Assembly: GCA_902705825.1 (NCBI GenBank)
Contig: CACSIL010000004.1
Coordinates: 32,108 to 66,983 of the forward strand
DNA from: Halioglobus japonicus
Lineage (GTDB): Bacteria; Pseudomonadota; Gammaproteobacteria; Pseudomonadales; Halieaceae
Length of the DNA stretch: 34,876 bases
Reading direction: 5' to 3'
The notes below the pieces were generated by a model that saw only the letters and a list, made by a program, of their open reading frames with translations, made no database searches and was not told the DNA's origin. Both the position numbers and the translations under genes were made by a program. Of the stretch, positions 1 to 9,749 are shown in pieces; the first letter of the stretch is position 1; every line of letters begins with the position of its first letter.

Positions 1-61
1 CACTAGGCCGCCGTATCGCCGATTGCATGGCCGGGTTTTTGCGTCCGGCTTCAGGACCGAC

Positions 62-120
62 TTGCACAACACGGTCGGGCAAGTATTATTATTTACTCAC
101 ATAATATTCCAATGGAAAGG
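62..120 (+). promoter_or_regulatory. Putative sigma70 promoter and RBS of acs
   Basis: TTGCAC at 62-67 and TATTAT at 84-89 are separated by 16 bp and lie about 35 bp upstream of the acs start. A GGAAAGG ribosome-binding site at 114-120 sits 5 bp before the ATG at 126. The first 60 bases of the window show no gene that I can support. The promoter is a pattern match only. Confidence 0.45.
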
Positions 121-125
121 CCACC

Positions 126-2057
126 ATGTCTGAATTTCCTGTCCGACCCGTACCCGACAATTTCAAAGATGCGCATATCAATGCCGACACCTACCGGGAG
201 ATGTATCAACGTTCGCTCGACGACCCAGAGGCTTTCTGGGCTGAGATGGCTGACGAATTTTTATCCTGGGACAAAACCTGGAACAACGTCGTGCAGTACG
301 ACTTCATCAAAGGTGAGGCTGCGTGGTTCGACGGCGGCAAGCTGAACGTCAGCTATAACTGCATAGACCGACACCTCCCACAGCGCGCCACACAAACGGC
401 ATTGCTGTGGGAAGGTGATGATCCGGCCGACAGCAAACACATCACCTATAGCGAATTGAAAGATCAGGTGTGCCGTCTGGCCAATACACTCAAGGCTAGA
501 GGCGTGAAAAAGGGTGACCGCGTCTGCATCTATATGCCGATGATCCCGGAGGCCGCTTATGCCATGCTCGCATGTACCCGCATAGGCGCGGTGCACTCCG
601 TCGTATTTGGTGGCTTTTCACCCGAAGCCCTTAAAGACCGCATTCTGGATTCAGACTGCCAGACCCTGATCACCGCTGACGAAGGTGTGCGCGGCGGCAA
701 ACACATCCCACTCAAGGCTAATGCAGACAAAGCTCTGGCTTCCTGCCCCAATGTGCATACCTGCCTTGTAGTAAAACGCACAGGCGGTGATGTGGCCTGG
801 CAGGATGGCCGGGACATCTGGTATCACGACACGGTCGATCAAGCAGACAGCGATTGCGCGCCCGAGTCCATGGATGCGGAGGACCCGCTGTTCATTCTCT
901 ACACCTCCGGCTCAACCGGCCAGCCAAAAGGGGTGCTGCATACAACAGGTGGCTACCTGCTGCAGGCCGCGATGACATTCAAATACGTTTTTGATTATCG
1001 CGAAGGTGAGGTTTTTTGGTGCACCGCAGATGTCGGCTGGGTCACCGGCCATACCTATATCCTGTACGGCCCCCTCGCCAATGGTGCCACCTCCCTGATG
1101 TTTGAAGGCGTACCTACCTATCCCGACGCGGGCCGCTGCTGGGAAATAGTCGACAAGCACCAGGTGAATTCATTCTATACCGCACCAACCGCCATCCGGG
1201 CACTCCACGCCGTGGGGGACGAGCCGGTAACACGCCACTCGCGCGCCAGCCTGCGCCTGCTGGGCTCTGTAGGCGAACCTATCAACCCCGAGGCATGGGA
1301 GTGGTATTACAACGTGGTTGGCGATGCGCGCTGCCCTATCGTCGATACCTGGTGGCAAACAGAGACCGGCGCACATATGATCACGCCGCTGCCTGGAGCC
1401 ACCGCCCTGAAACCTGGCGCGGCCGCACACCCCTTCTTCGGCATTGATCTGGCACTGCTGGATGAAAGCGGTAATGAAATCGAAGGCGCTGGCTCAGGTT
1501 ACCTGGTGATAAAGTCTTCCTGGCCCAGCCAGATTCGCTCTGTGTATGGTGATCACCAGCGCATGATCGACACCTACTTCAAACCCTATCCGGGTTATTA
1601 TTTCGCCGGCGACGGCGCCAGCCGCGATTCTGATGGCTATTATCGAATTACCGGTCGAGTAGACGATGTACTCAATGTATCCGGTCACCGCATGGGCACC
1701 GCTGAGGTTGAAAGCGCGCTGGTGTTGCACGACCAGATTGCAGAGGCTGCCGTGGTGGGTTTCCCGCACGATATCAAGGGACAGGGTATCTACGCCTATG
1801 TCACGCCAATGCAGGGCGTAGAGCCCAGCGAGCAACTGCGCGCTGAGTTGATCGCGCTGTGTACCAAGGAGATTGGCGCAATCGCCAAGCCCGACATTAT
1901 TCAGTGGGCACCCGGTCTGCCCAAGACCCGTTCTGGCAAGATCATGCGGCGCATATTGCGCAAAATCGCGGAAAACGAGCTGGAGAGCCTCGGCGACACC
2001 AGCACCTTGGCGGACCCTTCTGTGGTGGAAAACCTGATAGACAACCGTCCGACATAA
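126..2057 (+). CDS. acs: Acetyl-CoA synthetase (AMP-forming acetate-CoA ligase)
   Basis: Cytoplasmic enzyme of 643 residues that makes acetyl-CoA from acetate, CoA and ATP through an acetyl-AMP intermediate. Its length is typical of bacterial Acs. The adenylation-superfamily P-loop [11 protein letters not shown] begins at residue 259. The motif DTWWQTETG lies mid-protein, and the C-terminal hinge [15 protein letters not shown] is followed by [11 protein letters not shown]. Its lysine at residue 605 corresponds to the catalytic Lys that is reversibly acetylated in characterised Acs enzymes. The ATG at 126 is preferred over an overlapping out-of-frame ATG at 112 because it has the GGAAAGG site and the full family N-terminus. 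The gene converges on nasA with only 18 bp between the stops and no obvious terminator. Confidence 0.97.
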   Translation: MSEFPVRPVPDNFKDAHINADTYREMYQRSLDDPEAFWAEMADEFLSWDKTWNNVVQYDFIKGEAAWFDGGKLNVSYNCIDRHLPQRATQTALLWEGDDPADSKHITYSELKDQVCRLANTLKARGVKKGDRVCIYMPMIPEAAYAMLACTRIGAVHSVVFGGFSPEALKDRILDSDCQTLITADEGVRGGKHIPLKANADKALASCPNVHTCLVVKRTGGDVAWQDGRDIWYHDTVDQADSDCAPESMDAEDPLFILYTSGSTGQPKGVLHTTGGYLLQAAMTFKYVFDYREGEVFWCTADVGWVTGHTYILYGPLANGATSLMFEGVPTYPDAGRCWEIVDKHQVNSFYTAPTAIRALHAVGDEPVTRHSRASLRLLGSVGEPINPEAWEWYYNVVGDARCPIVDTWWQTETGAHMITPLPGATALKPGAAAHPFFGIDLALLDESGNEIEGAGSGYLVIKSSWPSQIRSVYGDHQRMIDTYFKPYPGYYFAGDGASRDSDGYYRITGRVDDVLNVSGHRMGTAEVESALVLHDQIAEAAVVGFPHDIKGQGIYAYVTPMQGVEPSEQLRAELIALCTKEIGAIAKPDIIQWAPGLPKTRSGKIMRRILRKIAENELESLGDTSTLADPSVVENLIDNRPT

Positions 2058-2075
2058 AGTCTTCTGTGTATCAGC

Positions 2076-4709
2076 CTACACGGCGGCGCGCAGCAACATG
2101 CGCTTGAGCTCCGGTATGCACGAGCCACACTGGGTGCCGCAGCGCAGCGTCTTGCCCAGACATTCCACGCTTTGAGCACCGGCTACAACGGCCTGCTCGA
2201 TCTCCCGCTCGCCCACCTCCCAGCAGGTACATATCAAGCGCCCACTGCTGGGCGTGTCCGGGTCGAGGCCGGCCAGTAGCGGCACGCTGTCCACCAATGG
2301 CGAGGAGGCCAGCTGTGCGGACAGCCACTCCCTGTCGGGTAAACGCTGGCGATCGGCATTACTGTAAAGGGCATACTCAAGCCGATCTACCACTGTCCCG
2401 ACATCGCGGAAATCGCCCAGCCCGGAATCCTGGTAATGGCTATTGCGGGTCGCGCGCGGCAGCAGTGGCTTCAGCAGTTCCCGCTGCACGTCGATAATAT
2501 CGGCGGCGTCGGCAACAGCAAAAAAAGTCAGGTATCCGCCGGAAACGGGGACCCGCGACCAATAAGCCAAATTGGGCAGCTCAGAAAGGCTGCGCGTCAG
2601 CAGCAAACCCCAGCCAGCGACAGCGACAGGCGAGAGAGCAACCCGTGCATATTTTAGCTGTGGCTGGCCTGACAACGGATCCGTCACCGACGGAATCAGA
2701 CCATTGACGCACGCGTTGCCCGAGTGCTGGTCACTCCAGTGTATCGGGCAGAATACCTGCCCCTGTGGCACGGCGTCCTCAACACGCACCAGTGCCATGA
2801 TGGACGCAGAACCCGTTCGCACTTCCACCAGGTCGCTCTCAACCAGACCGTGTGAAAGGGCATCTTCCGGGCTCAACGATACACTGAAGAACTCCCGGTG
2901 ACGCATCAGTTTGGGCACCCGTCCGGTGCGTGTCATCGTGTGCCATTGATCGCGAAGACGCCCGGTATTCAGGGTCAGCAAGCCATCAGCGTCCCCTGCC
3001 CAGCAGGGTAGTTCAGGTGCCACCGCGACAAATTTTGCCAACCCACCGGCGGTATAGAAGCGGCCGTCTACTACCGGCTTCCCCACTGATTCCGCTACCG
3101 GGCACGGCCAGTATGTTGGCTCCATTTGCTCATATTCCGCTTCACTCAGCGAAGACAGTGCGCTGATATCAAAATCGCGCGTGCCCTCATTGTCGAACCC
3201 CGACAATTGCGCATGCTCGGTAAATATCTCTACCGGATGCTGGTAATTGAACCCATGGCCAAAGCCCAGTCTCCTGGCAACCTGTGTGACTATCCACCAA
3301 TCGGGACGCGCCTCTCCCATTGCTGGCACCAGAGCACGCTGGCGCGACATACAGCGCTCAGAGTTGGTCACCGTGCCGCTCCTCTCGCCCCACCCCATCG
3401 CCGGCAACAGTACATCCGCGTAAGCGGCTGTATCCGTATCGCCGACACAATCAGAGACAACCACAAACTCACAGTTACCCAGTGCGCGCCGCACTTGGGC
3501 GGTGTCTGGCAGACTTACCGCCGGGTTCGTTGCCATGATCCATAAAAATCGAATGTCACCCGATTCGGCAGCCCTGAACATATCCACCGCCTTGAGTCCG
3601 GGTTCGCGGGCGATATCGGGTGCATTCCAGAACGTCTCCACTCGCGCGACATCACTGGCATCGAAACCCATATGGGCTGCCAGTTGGTTGGCTAGTCCAC
3701 CCACCTCGCGACCGCCCATCGCATTGGGCTGCCCGGTAATGGAAAAAGGTCCCATACCCGGTCGCCCCAGACGGCCGGTGGCCAAATGGCAATTGATGAT
3801 CATATTGCATTTGTCTGTACCGGTTGCCGATTGATTAATACCCTGGGAGTAGAGCGTGACGACCTTCTCTGTATTGCCAAAAAGCAGATAGAACTGCTCC
3901 AGCTGGGACAACGCCAATCCGGTCATACCTGCTACCACCGGTGGCGTCATCTCGGCGGTGCCGGCCAACGCATCGGCGAAGCCATCGGTATGCTCCCCGA
4001 TATAGCGCGTATTCAGTTTGCCCTCAGCGTGAAGATAGTGGAGCAGGCCAGCGAACAGATAGCCGTCACTGCCCTGCCTGATCTGCAGGTGTAAATCCGC
4101 AGCATCAGCACTCGCTGTGCTCCGCGGATCGATGACGACAATCTGCTTGTGCGGAGCAGTTTTGCGCGATTCCAGCATGCGCTGGTAGATGACCGGGTGA
4201 GTCCAGGCGGCGTTCGAGCCTACCATCACCACCAGATCACTCTCCTCCAGATCGGTGTAGGAGCAGGGTACATAATCTGCACCAAAGGCCCTCTGGTAAG
4301 CCGCGACTGCGGCAGACATGCAAAGCCGGGAGTTGGTATCCACATTAGCACTGCCGAGAAAGCCTTTCATCAGCTTGTTGGCGACGTAGTAATCCTCTGT
4401 GAGCAACTGCCCGGACAGATAGAACGCGATCGCACCCGGGCCATGCGCCTGCCGGACCGCGTCCAGTTTGTGTGCAACCTGATCCAGCGCGCTGTCCCAG
4501 CTGGCCCTCTCACCGTATACTACTGGATGTAAGAGCCGACCCTGTGAGGTGAGTGTCTCGGCCAGCGTGGTCCCCTTGACACAGAGGCGGCCGGCATTGG
4601 CAGGATGAAGCTCATCACCGGACACAGCAATCAGCTTGTCGCCATCAACCTCTGCGGCTACACCGCAGCCAACGCCGCAATAAGGGCATGTCGTCCTGCA
4701 CGTACTCAT
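2076..4709 (-). CDS. nasA: Assimilatory nitrate reductase catalytic subunit
   Basis: Molybdopterin-guanine-dinucleotide oxidoreductase of 877 residues that reduces nitrate to nitrite in the cytoplasm. The N-terminal [4Fe-4S] ligands are visible as C8-x2-C11-x3-C15 and C43 (in GRLCVKG). No Tat signal is present, as expected of the assimilatory type. The bulk is the molybdopterin and molydopterin-dinucleotide-binding fold. A C-terminal Bfd-like [2Fe-2S] domain follows (CTC, then CGTQCGSC, roughly residues 825-870), the long NasA form also known from Klebsiella. It is the last gene of the nitrate cluster. Its ATG overlaps the nirD stop by 4 bp, which suggests translational coupling. Electrons probably come from the FAD oxidoreductase encoded at 7607-8830, which is an inference from family and context. 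Confidence 0.95.
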   Translation of the reverse strand: MSTCRTTCPYCGVGCGVAAEVDGDKLIAVSGDELHPANAGRLCVKGTTLAETLTSQGRLLHPVVYGERASWDSALDQVAHKLDAVRQAHGPGAIAFYLSGQLLTEDYYVANKLMKGFLGSANVDTNSRLCMSAAVAAYQRAFGADYVPCSYTDLEESDLVVMVGSNAAWTHPVIYQRMLESRKTAPHKQIVVIDPRSTASADAADLHLQIRQGSDGYLFAGLLHYLHAEGKLNTRYIGEHTDGFADALAGTAEMTPPVVAGMTGLALSQLEQFYLLFGNTEKVVTLYSQGINQSATGTDKCNMIINCHLATGRLGRPGMGPFSITGQPNAMGGREVGGLANQLAAHMGFDASDVARVETFWNAPDIAREPGLKAVDMFRAAESGDIRFLWIMATNPAVSLPDTAQVRRALGNCEFVVVSDCVGDTDTAAYADVLLPAMGWGERSGTVTNSERCMSRQRALVPAMGEARPDWWIVTQVARRLGFGHGFNYQHPVEIFTEHAQLSGFDNEGTRDFDISALSSLSEAEYEQMEPTYWPCPVAESVGKPVVDGRFYTAGGLAKFVAVAPELPCWAGDADGLLTLNTGRLRDQWHTMTRTGRVPKLMRHREFFSVSLSPEDALSHGLVESDLVEVRTGSASIMALVRVEDAVPQGQVFCPIHWSDQHSGNACVNGLIPSVTDPLSGQPQLKYARVALSPVAVAGWGLLLTRSLSELPNLAYWSRVPVSGGYLTFFAVADAADIIDVQRELLKPLLPRATRNSHYQDSGLGDFRDVGTVVDRLEYALYSNADRQRLPDREWLSAQLASSPLVDSVPLLAGLDPDTPSSGRLICTCWEVGEREIEQAVVAGAQSVECLGKTLRCGTQCGSCIPELKRMLLRAAV

Positions 4710-5053
4710 GGCCGGCCGAGTGAGACGCTGTCTCCTTCCAGTCGCACTGCATATACCGGCACATGCACACTATCGTCTTCCAGGCAGGTACCACTCTCGA
4801 GGCTGAAATGCTGTTTGTATAGCGGTGATGCAACGACCAACTGTCCCGCGAGATCACCCACAATCCCGCGCGACAGCACATTCGCCTTACCGATGGGATC
4901 GCGGTTGCCCAGCGCATAGATCTCGCACGATTCTGCCGGGAGATAAAACAGGGCCACCTGTTCACTACCGAGCAATACACACACTCCGCCACCCTCTACC
5001 AGGTCGTCTCGCTTGCATACCGTTACCCATGCGCTGCGCTCTAATGCTGTCAT
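4706..5053 (-). CDS. nirD: Nitrite reductase (NADH) small subunit
   Basis: A 115-residue Rieske-fold protein that partners NirB in NAD(P)H-dependent reduction of nitrite to ammonium. As in Escherichia coli NirD, the C-x-H pairs that bind a Rieske cluster are absent, so it is presumably a structural subunit. Family landmarks are CEIYALGNRDPIG and the following SRGIVGDLAGQLVVASPLY. The ATG at 5053 is chosen because GAGGAGAGAC precedes it. An upstream in-frame start at 5080 would add nine residues unlike the family and would run into the nirB end. It lies 13 bp after nirB and overlaps nasA by 4 bp. Confidence 0.93.
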   Translation of the reverse strand: MTALERSAWVTVCKRDDLVEGGGVCVLLGSEQVALFYLPAESCEIYALGNRDPIGKANVLSRGIVGDLAGQLVVASPLYKQHFSLESGTCLEDDSVHVPVYAVRLEGDSVSLGRP

Positions 5054-5066
5054 AGAGTCTCTCCTC

Positions 5067-7589
5067 TCATTCTGCCGCAACTACCAGACGCAAACGCTCC
5101 TCTGGTCGCGCGGGGCGAATCTGCTCGCGCTCCTTGATGAACACCACATCACTGTCCGACTTGTCGGAATTGACGAACTGGCGAAAGCGTTTGAGTTTTT
5201 CCGGATCTGCCAATGTAGCCTGCCACTCACAGGCATAAGTACTGATGATATGGGCCATCTGTTGTTCCAGCTCAGCCGCCAAACCGAGGCTGTCTTCGAT
5301 GACCACCGACCGCAGGTAATCGATCCCGCCTTCGAGATTATCCAACCACACTGAGGTGCGCTGTAACCTGTCGGCGGTGCGGATGTAAAACATCAGGAAA
5401 CGGTCGATATAGCGAATGAGTGTCTCGTCATCGAGATCGGCGGCAAACAAATCAGCATGCCGTGGCTTCATACCGCCGTTGCCTCCGACGTAGAGGTTCC
5501 AGCCATTTTCCGTCGCGATGACACCAAAGTCCTTGGACTGTGCCTCTGCGCACTCGCGTGTACACCCGGATACGCCGGACTTTATCTTATGTGGTGCGCG
5601 CAGGCCCTTGTAGCGGTTCTCCAGCCGAATCGCCATCGCGACACTGTCCTGTACGCCGTAGCGACACCAGGTACTGCCCACGCATGATTTGACGGTACGC
5701 AACGCTTTGCCATAAGCGTGGCCGGTTTCAAATCCGGCATCCAGCAATTCCTGCCAGATAAGCGGCAGCTGTTCCAGCCTGGCCCCGAACAGATCGATAC
5801 GCTGCCCGCCGGTGATCTTGGTATACAGGTTGTATTTCGCAGCCACTGCACCCAGCACGCTGAGCTTCGCAGGCGTGATTTCACCGCCGGCCACGCGCGG
5901 CACCACGGAGTAAGTGCCGTCTTTTTGCATATTCGCGAGGAAATTATCATTGGTATCCTGCAACCCCACGTGGCGGCGATCAAGCACATGCTCATTCCAC
6001 AGTGCCGCCAGTATTGACGCGACTGCCGGTTTGCATATCTCGCAGCCCCTGCCGCTACCGTGTTTTTGCAGCAACTCATCAAAGCTGCGAATTTCGCCCA
6101 TCATCACCAGGTGATAAAGCTCCTGCCGGGTATGGGGGAAATGTTCGCAGATACTCTTGTCCACCGTCACGCCGCGAGCGACCAACTCATCATCCAGCAA
6201 GTTTTTGAGCATCGCCGTGCACCCGCCACACCCGGTACTCGCTTTGGTCGCATCCTTGACCTCACCGAGAGAGACACACCCCGAATCCACGCAACCGATG
6301 ATGTCGCCCTTGGTGACATTGTGACAGGAGCATATCGTCGCGGTCGCCGGCAGCGCGCCAACACCCAGTGATGGCTTGTCGGCTGTGGATGGGAGGATCA
6401 GGGACTGCGGGTCGGCAGGTAGTGTGATCTCGTTGAGATAATACTGCAGTAGCGTGTCATAGTCGGAACAATCCCCCACCAGTACAGCACCCAGCAGCCG
6501 CGTACCATCAGCACTGGTCACCAGCTTCTTGTAGCAGGCCTCCCGACCGTCACTGAAGACGAAGGATAAAGCGCTGTCACTGCGCCCGTGCGCGTCGCCG
6601 ATCGAACCGACATCAACCCCCAACAGTTTCAGCTTGGTGCTCATATCCGCACCCTGGAATAACGCAGTCTCACCGGCAAGTTGCGCGGCAACAACTTCCG
6701 CCATACGGTAGCCTGGAGCCACCAGCCCGTAGATACGCCCACCGAACAACGCGCATTCACCAATCGCAAATATGTCGGAATCGCTGGTCTTGCACTTGTA
6801 ATCGATAACAATGCCACCGCGCTCACCAACCGCCAACTCCGCTTGGTGCGCCAGTGCATCCTGCGGTCGAATCCCCGCAGAGAAGACAATCATATCGGTA
6901 TCCAGACTGGCCCCGTCAGCAAACTCCATCTTTAGTGCACAGGCGTCGCCGGCAACGATAGCTTTGGTATTCTTACCCGTGTGCACTCCCACACCCAGCG
7001 CCTCAATCTTGCCCCGCAGCATGGAGGAGCCGCCGTCATCAAGCTGCACCCCCATCAAGCCCGGTGCGAATTCAACCACGTGGGTCTCAAGCCCGAGGTT
7101 CTGCAGCGCATTGCCACATTCCAGTCCCAGCAGGCCGCCGCCTACGACTACACCGACCTGACTGTCCCTGGCCTTAGCCTTGATCGCGCCGAGGTCATCG
7201 ATGGTCCGGTAGGTCAGGCATCGCTCATTGTCTGAGCCGGGTACAGGGGGCACAAAGGGATAGGAACCCGTCGCCAGCACCAGATGATCGTACTCGCAGG
7301 CGCGGCCGCTCCCCATCACAACACGTTTTGCGGCGCGCTCTATGCGTATTACCGGGTCGCCAAAATGCGCCTCCACACCCCAGTCCTGGTACATCTGGCG
7401 TGAACCCATCGCGAGATCCTCAGGCGAGCAGCCCGAAAATACCTTGGACAGATGCACACGATCGTATGCGGGACGCGGTTCCTCACCGATCACGATGATG
7501 TGATCAACCGTCTCTGCCTTGACCAGAGTCTCCAAAAAATGGTGGCCTACCATGCCATTACCCACCACGACAATCCTGCGTTTATCCAT
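5067..7589 (-). CDS. nirB: Nitrite reductase (NADH) large subunit
   Basis: Cytoplasmic siroheme enzyme of 840 residues reducing nitrite to ammonium with six electrons from NAD(P)H. The order is an FAD/NAD(P) pyridine-nucleotide oxidoreductase domain (GNGMVGHH at the N-terminus, a second GGGLLGLE nucleotide-binding motif), Bfd-like [2Fe-2S] ligands C420, C422, C454 and C457, a further Cys-rich stretch, then the ferredoxin-like and siroheme/[4Fe-4S] half. The last carries C-x5-C near residue 635 (SCVGSTWC) and C-x3-C near 675 (GCTREC). The ATG at 7589 follows AGGAGAGGACTC and is preferred over a TTG at 7610 that would overlap the preceding stop. It is co-transcribed with nirD and nasA by spacing. 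Confidence 0.96.
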   Translation of the reverse strand: MDKRRIVVVGNGMVGHHFLETLVKAETVDHIIVIGEEPRPAYDRVHLSKVFSGCSPEDLAMGSRQMYQDWGVEAHFGDPVIRIERAAKRVVMGSGRACEYDHLVLATGSYPFVPPVPGSDNERCLTYRTIDDLGAIKAKARDSQVGVVVGGGLLGLECGNALQNLGLETHVVEFAPGLMGVQLDDGGSSMLRGKIEALGVGVHTGKNTKAIVAGDACALKMEFADGASLDTDMIVFSAGIRPQDALAHQAELAVGERGGIVIDYKCKTSDSDIFAIGECALFGGRIYGLVAPGYRMAEVVAAQLAGETALFQGADMSTKLKLLGVDVGSIGDAHGRSDSALSFVFSDGREACYKKLVTSADGTRLLGAVLVGDCSDYDTLLQYYLNEITLPADPQSLILPSTADKPSLGVGALPATATICSCHNVTKGDIIGCVDSGCVSLGEVKDATKASTGCGGCTAMLKNLLDDELVARGVTVDKSICEHFPHTRQELYHLVMMGEIRSFDELLQKHGSGRGCEICKPAVASILAALWNEHVLDRRHVGLQDTNDNFLANMQKDGTYSVVPRVAGGEITPAKLSVLGAVAAKYNLYTKITGGQRIDLFGARLEQLPLIWQELLDAGFETGHAYGKALRTVKSCVGSTWCRYGVQDSVAMAIRLENRYKGLRAPHKIKSGVSGCTRECAEAQSKDFGVIATENGWNLYVGGNGGMKPRHADLFAADLDDETLIRYIDRFLMFYIRTADRLQRTSVWLDNLEGGIDYLRSVVIEDSLGLAAELEQQMAHIISTYACEWQATLADPEKLKRFRQFVNSDKSDSDVVFIKEREQIRPARPEERLRLVVAAE

Positions 7590-7606
7590 GAGTCCTCTCC
7601 TAATTT

Positions 7607-8830
7607 TCAAGCGGCGATTGCAGACAACTGCATCGCCTCACTCACCGCTTTGCCGAACATCAGGCCCGGCCTGTACCGGCTGATATCCGCGGCATTGCGT
7701 ATCAGTTGTGCGTACCAAATACCATCGCGTTTGTCGCCGACCAGCACGGCACCCACCAGGCGGTCACCCTGCAACACCAGGCGGCGATAGATACCGGCAC
7801 TTTTATCGTGCAGTACAAGCTGTTCTCCACCCGACTCCACATTCCCCGCGCTAAATATCTCTATACCGGAAATTTTCAGTTGTACCGGCCAATCCTCCAG
7901 CACAAACGCCGGCGCTGCAGCGCCGGTGAGCTGCGCTGCCAGTACTATGGCCTGCGCCTTGATAGGTGCGACCAGGCCAAAACAATGGCTACCCAGTTGA
8001 GAGCACTCGCCCAGTGCAAAACAATTTGGGGCGGAAGTTTGTAGGTACTCATCGACAAGAATGCCGCGCGCGCATGCAATACCGGCATCGCGAGCCAGTC
8101 CTGTTCGCGGTTCAATACCGGTAGCAAATACCAGCAGATCGCAACTGAGTTCACTCCCATCCTGCAAGTCAATAGAAGTGAGCGCGCCGTCGTTGGCATG
8201 CAGTGCGCTAACGGAATTTCCAAGGTAGAAGCGAATGCCTGACTGCACCATCTTGTCACGCAGGTGTAGTCCGCCTTCCGCGTCCAGCTGCCGGTTCATC
8301 AGATAGGATTGTCGATGAATCACCGAGGTTGCAAACCCCATGGCATTGAGCCCATGGGCCGCTTCCAGCCCGAGTAAGCCACCCCCAACGACCACCGCGC
8401 GGCGCCCGTTGGAGCACTGGTTTCGTAGAAACCTCACATCCTCGAGCGTACGCAGCACCCGCACACCCTCGATGCCGTCTACATCCAAATCGGGCCTTGC
8501 TACAGTCGCACCGGTCGCAAAAACCAGCTTGTCATAACACAGCAGTTCACCACCTTCAGTCAGGACTGTTTGCTCGCGTGTATTCACCGCTCGAACGCGC
8601 GTATTGGCGAGCAACTGCATACCTTGCTGCAGATGTCTGGCCGGGAGCATCTGCAAATCGGAATCTGCCGTCTCACCGGCCAACACGCCCGACAGCATCA
8701 CACGGTTGTAGCAAACATCGGGCTCATCACCTATCAGGGTGATCTGCCACGGGTGTTCTTGTTCGAGCAGTTCCTGCAACAGATAGGCAGCGGCCATACC
8801 CGCGCCGACAATAATCAGTTTCTGGCGCAT
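7607..8830 (-). CDS. FAD/NAD(P)-dependent oxidoreductase, probable electron donor to NasA
   Basis: A 407-residue pyridine nucleotide-disulfide-oxidoreductase-like flavoprotein. The N-terminal GAGMAAAYLLQELL is the FAD-binding Rossmann motif. VVVGGGLLGLEAAHGL near the middle is the NAD(P)H-binding motif, and VFATGIEPRTGLA and FALGECSQL are the usual C-terminal FAD contacts. It resembles the N-terminal half of its neighbour NirB and the rubredoxin/ferredoxin-reductase class, and has no iron-sulfur or siroheme domain. In nas clusters such a protein is taken to pass electrons from NAD(P)H to NasA (a NasB/NasC-type role), which is my inference here. Its start lies 3 bp after the ABC ATPase stop, and nirB follows after 17 bp. 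Confidence 0.85.
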   Translation of the reverse strand: MRQKLIIVGAGMAAAYLLQELLEQEHPWQITLIGDEPDVCYNRVMLSGVLAGETADSDLQMLPARHLQQGMQLLANTRVRAVNTREQTVLTEGGELLCYDKLVFATGATVARPDLDVDGIEGVRVLRTLEDVRFLRNQCSNGRRAVVVGGGLLGLEAAHGLNAMGFATSVIHRQSYLMNRQLDAEGGLHLRDKMVQSGIRFYLGNSVSALHANDGALTSIDLQDGSELSCDLLVFATGIEPRTGLARDAGIACARGILVDEYLQTSAPNCFALGECSQLGSHCFGLVAPIKAQAIVLAAQLTGAAAPAFVLEDWPVQLKISGIEIFSAGNVESGGEQLVLHDKSAGIYRRLVLQGDRLVGAVLVGDKRDGIWYAQLIRNAADISRYRPGLMFGKAVSEAMQLSAIAA

Positions 8831-8833
8831 GGC

Positions 8834-9733
8834 TCAGGCAGCCTCGAAATCGTTGCCCGGGCGCTCGGGTGGCGCACCCGCCTGCACTGCCGCGAGCTTT
8901 GGTGAGGTCGTCTCCACCACTGCAGCCGATGCCGCCACTGTAGGCTCACGAGCCGACTGCTTGGCGTAGAGAAACTCCAGCACCTGCTGCCGTAGATGCA
9001 CAAACTCGCGATCTTCAGCCAGCTCCAGGCGATCCCTGGGACGTTCGAGATTTACCGGAAGGATCTCGCCAATAGTGGCAGCCGGCCCATTCGTCATCAT
9101 GACGATGCGATCGGACAACAGCACGGCCTCATCGACATCGTGGGTAATCATGATGACGGTATTGCCCAACTCTGCCTGAATTTTCATCAGGGAGTCCTGC
9201 AACTGCGCCCGCGTCAATGCATCGAGGGCACCAAAAGGCTCGTCCATCAACAACACCTTGGGCTGCATGGCGAGACAGCGGGCAATGCCGACGCGTTGTT
9301 TCATCCCACCGGAAATTTCCCCCGGCAGCTTGTCCAGTGCATGATCCATGTTGACCAGGCGCAGATTATGTTCGACCCACGCTTTGCGCTCGGCCTTGCT
9401 CTTGCTCTTTCGGAACACCTGATTCACGGCCAAGGCAACATTATCGTAGACGCTAAGCCAAGGCATCAAAGAGTGATTCTGGAACACCACGGCACGGTCC
9501 GGGCCTGGCTCAGAAACCTCTTTACCATCGAGGCATACACCACCTTCCGTGGCCTGATAGAGTCCCGCGACAATATTTAGCACAGTCGATTTACCACAGC
9601 CGGAGTGCCCAATCAGGGATACGAACTCCCCCTTATCCAGCTTCAGGTTCACCTTCTGCAATGCGCGGAACTTCTTACCGCTGGTGTCAAACTCAATGCC
9701 CACGTCTGTGATGTCGAGGTATCGCTTATTCAT
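8834..9733 (-). CDS. nrtD: Nitrate ABC transporter, ATP-binding protein
   Basis: A 299-residue ABC ATPase of the nitrate/sulfonate/taurine family that energises uptake through NrtB. The Walker A motif is GHSGCGKST near residue 43, the signature is SGGMKQR, Walker B is VLLMDEPFGALD and the switch histidine lies in MITHDVDEA. It lacks the C-terminal NrtA-like regulatory domain of cyanobacterial NrtC, so it is of the NrtD/NasD type. About 40 C-terminal residues rich in Ala and Pro extend past the ABC domain and have no function I can recognise. It sits 16 bp after nrtB and 3 bp before the oxidoreductase gene. Confidence 0.93.
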   Translation of the reverse strand: MNKRYLDITDVGIEFDTSGKKFRALQKVNLKLDKGEFVSLIGHSGCGKSTVLNIVAGLYQATEGGVCLDGKEVSEPGPDRAVVFQNHSLMPWLSVYDNVALAVNQVFRKSKSKAERKAWVEHNLRLVNMDHALDKLPGEISGGMKQRVGIARCLAMQPKVLLMDEPFGALDALTRAQLQDSLMKIQAELGNTVIMITHDVDEAVLLSDRIVMMTNGPAATIGEILPVNLERPRDRLELAEDREFVHLRQQVLEFLYAKQSAREPTVAASAAVVETTSPKLAAVQAGAPPERPGNDFEAA

Positions 9734-9749
9734 AATCAGCGTTCTCCGG